DNA of 64,000 nucleotides from Aedes albopictus (lineage: Eukaryota > Arthropoda > Insecta > Diptera > Culicidae): positions 479,285,396 through 479,349,395 of the forward strand of contig NC_085137.1 in NCBI RefSeq assembly GCF_035046485.1, written 5' to 3'. Position numbers and translations under genes: made by a program. Below are positions 59,000-64,000 of this stretch, one piece after another. Numbering within the stretch: position 1 is the first letter of the stretch; each line of letters starts with the position of its first letter. Under the pieces are notes generated by a model, which saw only the letters and a program-made list of their open reading frames with translations, made no database searches and was not told where the DNA came from.

Positions 59000-59290
59000 A
59001 GGTCGAAAGACATAAGGTCGAAGGACAAAAGGTCGAAGGACAAAAGGTCGAATGGACAAAAGGTCGAATGGACAAAAGGTCGAATGGACAAAAGGTCGAA
59101 TGGACAAAAGGTCGAATGGACAAAAGGTCGAATGGACAAAAGGTCGAATGGACAAAAGGTCGAATGGACAAAAGGTCGAATGGACAAAAGGTCGAATGGA
59201 CAAAAGGTCGAATGGGACAAAAGGTCGAATGGACAAAAGGTCGAATGGGACAAAAGGTCGAATGGAACAAAAGGTCGAAAAGGGCAAAAA
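59000..59290 (+). repeat. 16-bp minisatellite GGTCGAATGGACAAAA, 18 copies
   Basis: Copies start at 59001, then every 15-17 bases to about 59273. The central ones are identical and the edge ones variable (GGTCGAAGGACAAAA). A unit that is not a multiple of three and lacks stops in every frame gives 16-residue repeats in all three frames on both strands. These are not proteins. Confidence 0.95.
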
Positions 59291-59583
59291 GGTTAAGTAA
59301 TCTATAGATAAATTGGAAGACACGAAAAAATGATAAGAATTCGACAGAAAAACGACGATTAAAAATAGAACCAGTGATACCAAAATTTTTCAACAACTTC
59401 AAAACAATCATTATTAGAAGATAGGAAAGTGTCTACTAAAACTTGCAATGCCCATAAATGATGGAAAGTGATGTTCTCCATGAAGGTTAAATATGGAAAA
59501 CAATATTACTTGAAAGAACAGCCTATGGGTTGAAGAAGGATGAATCATAGATCGGAATATTATCATTTGAAACGAATGGGTGA
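59291..59583. other. Spacer between minisatellite layers (left)
   Basis: AT-rich. It contains TTGAAAGAACAGCCTAT followed by GAAGAAGGA (about 59511), a block that also occurs near 61799 and 61888, so it belongs to the element rather than to the host. Confidence 0.6.
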
Positions 59584-59672
59584 CAAAACGTCGAATGCCA
59601 GAACGTCGAATGCCAAAACGTCGAAAGGACAAAACGTCGAAGGGACAAAACGTCGAAAGGACAAAACGTCAA
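59584..59672 (+). repeat. Second minisatellite ACGTCGAANGGACAAA, ~6 copies
   Basis: AAAACGTCGAATGCC and ACAAAACGTCGAAAGG units with 15-17-base spacing. It differs from the outer array mainly by CGTCGAA in place of GGTCGAA. Mirrored at 60930-61060. Confidence 0.9.
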
Positions 59673-60929
59673 AAATTGCGTATGTGTTCACAGTTCAGCG
59701 TGGATTTTTTTTTAATTTTGTGTGAATTTAAATCGATTCTGGTGGTAGCATGAGAGGGGGTGGTGATACGGTTGATCCACCAAGATGGCCAAGATGACGA
59801 ACTGATTATTGGGGACACACGAACATTGTCTCGTTATCTGGGGTCACTGCCCGAACGCTGAAGGTCAGTGACTCGTTTTGCACTCTATAATGCTTCAGTT
59901 GAAACCACTAGCTGAGTAAAGATTATTGCGAGGATACTTAGCATTGTTGTACTAGTACCATATTCTGTGAATACCGGATGAATTGCGGAGAAGGACAGCT
60001 AGTCAAAACCCCGCTATTTCAAGTAGAACTCGGGTTCTGAATGAGGAAGACATTCCCTCCCACCCCTTACGCTGGGATGGAAAGAACCGGCAAGTCGTGT
60101 CGTAAACCAAACCAGACGCCCTTGAAGGAACAATGCACCCGATGATCGCCATCGCCACCCTAAAGGTGCCAGAGATCCGGCAGACGATAGGTAGAGACTA
60201 CCATCGAAGCTACCCTGAAGGAAGCTGTGACGTAATGCTGAAAACGCGATCAATTTGCGTTGAAGTTCAAAAACGGCAAGCTGCGATCAAACATATTTGA
60301 ACATTGTTCAGTTCAAAATTTGATCAAGAACTGCACCCGCAAAAACATGGCACCCTGGTACCTGATAAACTTAAATGGTTATGTGTCTGCCATTTTTTCA
60401 CAAATTCTAACAATCTTGGGTTGATTTGATTCAGAAAGTTACCCTCTATTGAGAGGGGGAACCAGTTCCTTCACCGTGGATTACCGGAAAATCCGGATTT
60501 CGGTGCAGAATCTTAATGCCCGCTGCCAAAATGTCCCATTTCCTTGTGGCGCATATATTCCCGCAACAACGCATGCAGATGCGTCACAAAGTCCTAGGGC
60601 AGCACCTTGGTCAGGACGCACATAAGATTTATTTCAAATGCAACACTGGGTGGCAGTAGAAGGGGCCTCAAAGAAGTAGGAGAAGAAAAGACGGGAAAGT
60701 TCGGGAATAAATGATTTTACACTTAACGTGACGTGATGTGAGTTTTTTATATACGAAAGTGCGAATATTCCCTACCCACGAAGAACTGGTCAAGGAACAT
60801 GCCGACCCTGAGGTGTTGTTCAAGGGAGCCTGAGGAAGGCTTCCCTCTGAACTAGTTGGCAGATATAAGTGAAAGAATGAGTATCCTTTAAAAGAATAAA
60901 GAACTCACTATTTGCTTAGATTACTCGTT
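59673..60929. other. Core of the concentric element, unidentified
   Basis: No domain recognised. A minus frame at 60014-60253 has no similarity I know. TTTTTTATATACGAAAG (about 60746) and GAATAAAGAACTCAC (about 60892) could be a TATA-like and poly(A)-like pair, and the start TGAGAGGGGGTGGTG (59749) recalls an LTR. No TG...CA pair with a target duplication could be established. Confidence 0.4.
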
Positions 60930-61060
60930 TTCGACGTTTTCGACGTTTTGTCCTTTCGACGTTTTGTCCCTTTCGACGTTTTAGCATTCGACCTTTTGGC
61001 ATTCGACGTTTTGGCATTCGACGTTTTGGCATTCGACGTTTTGTCTTTCGACGTTTTGTC
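60930..61060 (-). repeat. Second minisatellite, mirrored copy, ~9 units
   Basis: TTCGACGTTTTGTCC and ATTCGACGTTTTGGC units, reverse complement of 59584-59672. One unit has CGACCTTTT, the outer-array variant, which links the two minisatellites. Confidence 0.9.
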
Positions 61061-62116
61061 CCTAAGCCATTTGAAACTCCAATCATTACTACAGCGCTTA
61101 AATAAAGCCAACCAGACTATAATGAAGAAAAAGAACAAATCTCTGGGTATTATGGGGGTGATCCATGAAGTACGTCACGATTACAGGGGGGAGGGGTGTT
61201 TGCAAAAGTGTAACAAGCAATATATTTAGTATATAACTGGGGGAGGGCGATCGAAAATTCTCAATTTTTGGCGTAACGCCTGCATGAGCAAATAAAATGA
61301 AATTGTTTACTTATACAGTATAATTATTAGGATCTACCTATCAATCCAAGAGGGGATGTTCACTAAGCACAAGTAGTCAATGAATATTTCTGCAGTACTG
61401 TTAGAAAGAACAGCTATTGGAAAAAAGAAGGCAAACTTTCTGATTGAAAAATAAGTCCCTAAGGAGCAAGGGGGAGTCGCTGAGCACATCTTTACTTGCG
61501 CCAATTATTTTCAGTGTGCCACCGGGTATTGAATTGTGCCTCAGTGTGCCCCGAAGTGCCACTGCTTGATGATTCAGATTTTGCTTGGCAACTACCAAGA
61601 CAACCAACTGTTTGTTTTCATTTTGCAGGTCAAATGCACATGGTTGCCTAGTTTTTTTTACCCAAACTCAAGTGTCAAAATTGTGCCTCAGAGTGCCTCG
61701 GTGTGCCACACAGCGTACAAGACGGTGTGCTTGGCACCTCTTGGCACAATGTTCCAAGCGACTAGCCCCTTGCTAATAATTATTTCAGTAACAAAAGTTA
61801 AAAGAACAGCCTAAAATTTAAGAAGGAAAAATCCTGAACAAAAAATCAAAGTAAATTGCCATTAAATAAATACTACATTAACACAACTTGAAAGAACAGC
61901 CTATAAACAAAAGAAGGAAAAATTATACAGGAAATGCCTAAATTTATAAATGCCTAATTTCTAGAGGAAAGCCTAAGCCTAATGTAAGTGGCTGAAATGC
62001 ATATGCTTTCTGTAACAGCACTACAATGTTTCCCTCAATGAGCGGCAACAAAGATAAAAAAATTGTCTTATAAGTGAGACATACCAACTGGTAAATTGGT
62101 CAACTGAAATTTTTGT
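61061..62116. other. Spacer between minisatellite layers (right)
   Basis: Contains a MITE-like segment (61154-61290) and direct repeats of AAAGAACAGCCTA followed by GAAGGAAAAAT (about 61801 and 61889) shared with the left spacer. The frame at 61536-61814 is unrecognised: it contains runs of GTGCC from a local repeat (CAGTGTGCC, GAGTGCC) and is probably not coding. Confidence 0.5.
61154..61290. mobile_element. MITE-like segment related to 34863-35014
   Basis: GGGGGTGATCCATGAAGTACGTCACG with a following G-rich tract and GTGTAACAAGC. The right end (TTTTTGGCGTAACGCCTGCAT) is decayed. Limits uncertain. Confidence 0.45.
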
Positions 62117-62500
62117 TCATTCGACCTTTTGTCCATTCGACCTTTTGTCCATTCGACCTTTTGTCCATTCGACCTTTTATCCATTAGACCTTTTGTCCAT
62201 TCGACCTTTTGTCCATTCGACCTTTTGTCCATTCGACCTTTTGTCCATTCGACCTTTTGTCCATTCGACCTTTTGTCCATTCGACCTTTTGTCCATTCGA
62301 CCTTTTGTCCATTCGACCTTTTGTCCATTCGACCTTTTGTCCATTCGACCTTTTGTCCATTCGACCTTTTGTCCATTCGACCTTTTGTCCATTCGACCTT
62401 TTATCGTTCGACCTTTTGTCCATTCGACCTTTTGTCCATTCGACCTTTTGTCCTTCGACCTTTTGTCCTTCGACCATTTGTCCTTCGACCTTTTGTCCCA
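62117..62500 (-). repeat. 16-bp minisatellite, mirrored copy, ~24 units
   Basis: CATTCGACCTTTTGTC repeated with 16-base spacing, reverse complement of 59000-59290. Variants are at 62186 (TTAGACC) and at the right edge (CTTCGACC). Apparent proteins of 70-146 residues on both strands are repeat translations. Confidence 0.95.
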
Positions 62501-62504
62501 AAGC

Positions 62505-62870
62505 CGGTAAGCAACAATCAGTTGAAACTAATTTTTAATCCAGAAAAACAGTATTTTAGGGGAAAATGAGGCAAAATGGGCACTTTCGGTCAATGAAACA
62601 AATCAAGGTGTGTCCCATAGAATGCTCCTGTCAATTCTACATCAAGAAAAAAATGGTTGGTTAGCCGCAATCAGTTGAAACTATTTTTTAATCCAGAAAA
62701 ACAGTATTTTAGGGGAAAATGAGGCAAAATGGGCACTTCCAGTCAAACACACAGATCGAGGTATGCCCCATAGAATGCACCTGTCAATTCTACATCAATA
62801 AAAAATTGGTTGGTTAGCCGCAATCAGTTGAAACCATTATTTAATTCAGAAAAACAGTGATTTTTAGGGG
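62505..62870. repeat. 153-bp repeats, right arm, ~2.5 units
   Basis: GGTTAGCCGCAATCAGTTGAAAC, CAGTATTTTAGGGGAAAATG and CTGTCAATTCTACATCAA, reverse orientation of the first units at 57040-57400 and closest to those in sequence. They lead directly into the right terminal repeat. Confidence 0.85.
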
Positions 62871-63031
62871 AAAATGGGGCAAAATGGACATTTACACTCA
62901 ATTCCGGTGAATGAAACTATCACCAATCGATTCCTTGACATTTTTCCATTCGGAAAAGTCGGGCTTCAAAGATCGCAATCAGCCGCAATAATTAGGTGCC
63001 TTTTTGGGTCGGTTTTTCCCCACTGTGAATG

Positions 63032-64000
63032 GTTGTCAAAGTATGCTCTATTGCTCAACTCCCGCCCCTATCGCCTCTATCTATCTAGCCCCCCTTAAGA
63101 TCTGTCCAGCCTTATTCCCGGTTGCTTCCTTACGGGAGAGCCTCTGTTTTCTATACCAAAGTCCGACTATACAACACATTCTGTTCATCGGATCAACGGA
63201 AGATTAAGCACAGTGTCCAAGTGTAGGGGAAGGTGGGGTATTTAATGTGCACCCCCTAAGCAAACGAGGCCTAAGATTAAGATGATGTTATGGATGTCTT
63301 GCTTATTGAAAGTTAGTTTATTTATTTAACTAAAAGATGCCAACTTTTGGTCCGCTTGATATCAATTTTACCAAATCAATATCAATTTAAAAAAGTGTTA
63401 CGTTTTGAGTGTTGAAAAACTGTTGGTGGCAAAACACACCTTGAGGTGGGGCAATACGACCTCTGGCATTTCCCACTTTGAATTCTAATGAAATACCAGG
63501 CAGCTCCATCTTACACAGCAGCAAATGGAAGGTATAGGAGGCGGATGGTAGTTACTACACTGATTCCATATAATCGGCGCATAATCGCTTAAATTGCGTG
63601 CGTTTCAAATCAGACAATCTTTCCAAATGTGGAATATTATCGTTTTCCACGCTTTTCATTATTGGGCTTGTTCGGCTCAATTTTACGTCTAGTTTGCTTG
63701 CATCTGACGGAGCTTCACTTATACAGCGTATTACACCAGGTTATCCTACGTCAAAGAGCTCCATCAGCACTCAAAGTGACAACATATGCGGAAATGGAAC
63801 TTGGGTCGTGTCGTAGGGGTATCATCAGGATCAGACGACCACGTTCGAGTCGTCGAGGTACAGCGTATGGGACCCACAAGAAAGCAGCGACACCGAATTC
63901 ACACAAATTTTATATCTGACCGAAGCTTAAATACATACTAAATTTAGTATGAAATCGACTATCTTATACTGTAGTTTTATTGTTCTATTTTTTTGTATAG
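63032..64000. other. Unique sequence at window end
   Basis: No gene recognised. TAGGGGAAGGTGGGGTA near 63224 looks like a TA-element terminus, but its partner is not in the window. Overlapping frames at 63598-63919 have no domain. Confidence 0.45.

Larger units (their letters stand above)
56890..63027. mobile_element. 6.14-kb element with concentric inverted repeats
   Basis: Ends CACAGTGGGGAAAAACC at 56890 and its exact complement ending at 63027, with AATG at 56886-56889 and 63028-63031. The terminal inverted repeat (about 165 bp) is almost identical, as shown by matching translations. Inside, layers mirror each other: 153-bp repeats, a 16-bp minisatellite (59000-59290 and 62117-62500), a second 15-17-bp minisatellite (59584-59672 and 60930-61060) and a core. 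4-bp duplication and CAC ends suggest a Chapaev/CMC-type non-autonomous transposon. No transposase frame was found. Confidence 0.8.

Noticed and set aside
59000..59290. CRISPR-like array
   Set aside because: Units are 16 bp and contiguous with no variable spacers; the context is a eukaryotic transposon.
59749..60910. Solo LTR in the core of the concentric element
   Set aside because: A TGAGAGGGG start, a TATA-like box and AATAAA are suggestive, but no matching CA end with a flanking duplication could be found.
63224..63480. A TA element starting TAGGGGAAGGTGGGGTA
   Set aside because: Only one terminus is visible; the similar GAGGTGGGGCAATACG near 63443 is not a clear inverted partner.

Overview
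The window looks like non-coding, repeat-dense DNA from a mosquito of the Aedes type. The best evidence is a full-length SINE at 25991-26259 that I recognise as Feilai-like (Feilai is a tRNA-related SINE family of Aedes aegypti), a LINE fragment, and many small DNA transposons with clear target-site duplications (TSDs). I find no host protein-coding gene that I can support. The only plausible intact coding sequence belongs to a DNA transposon (55023-55511). The species call is inference from repeat content, because no search was possible.

Layout. 1-2240: unique sequence, a PIF/Harbinger-like MITE (964-1120), a TTAA-flanked MITE (1301-1417) and a ~148-bp tandem repeat. 2240-8600: degenerate short-period satellite, interrupted by an imperfect-hairpin MITE (6211-6365), a GC-rich hAT-like MITE (7235-7847) and a perfect 30-bp palindrome. 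8600-10880: unique DNA. 10888-13108: a minus-strand LINE into which two MITEs have jumped. 13109-25990: unique AT-rich and GC-rich DNA with satellite blocks and a SINE that is itself split by a TTAA MITE. 25991-31150: the Feilai-like SINE, GC-rich unique DNA and a ~150-bp tandem array of ten units. 31150-44560: satellite with many TIR elements, including a large inverted array of a 484-bp unit (39205-42626) that carries two further insertions. 44701-49118: a 4.4-kb element with hAT-type ends whose interior is mostly satellite. 49120-54200: satellite, MITEs and unique DNA. 54226-56855 and 56890-63027: two adjacent elements with CACGGTG/CACAGTG ends and 4-bp TSDs. 63032-64000: unique DNA.

The most unusual parts are at the right end. 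The first element (2.63 kb, TSD TGTC) carries a cysteine-rich ORF that resembles transposon proteins related to the N-terminal part of RAG1; that resemblance is from memory. Thirty bases away lies a 6.14-kb element (TSD AATG) built as nested inverted layers: terminal repeats, 153-bp repeats, a 16-bp minisatellite, a second 15-17-bp minisatellite, then a core, with the layers in reverse orientation on the other side. The second highlight is the inverted 484-bp array at 39205-42626. Two transposons sit in one copy of its unit while other copies keep the empty target sites, so both insertions can be proved inside the window.

The degenerate 12-bp satellite (consensus near AGGAATTCCTGG) covers roughly 30% of the window in both orientations. 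Because 12 is a multiple of three, it produces long meaningless reading frames with four-residue periodicity.
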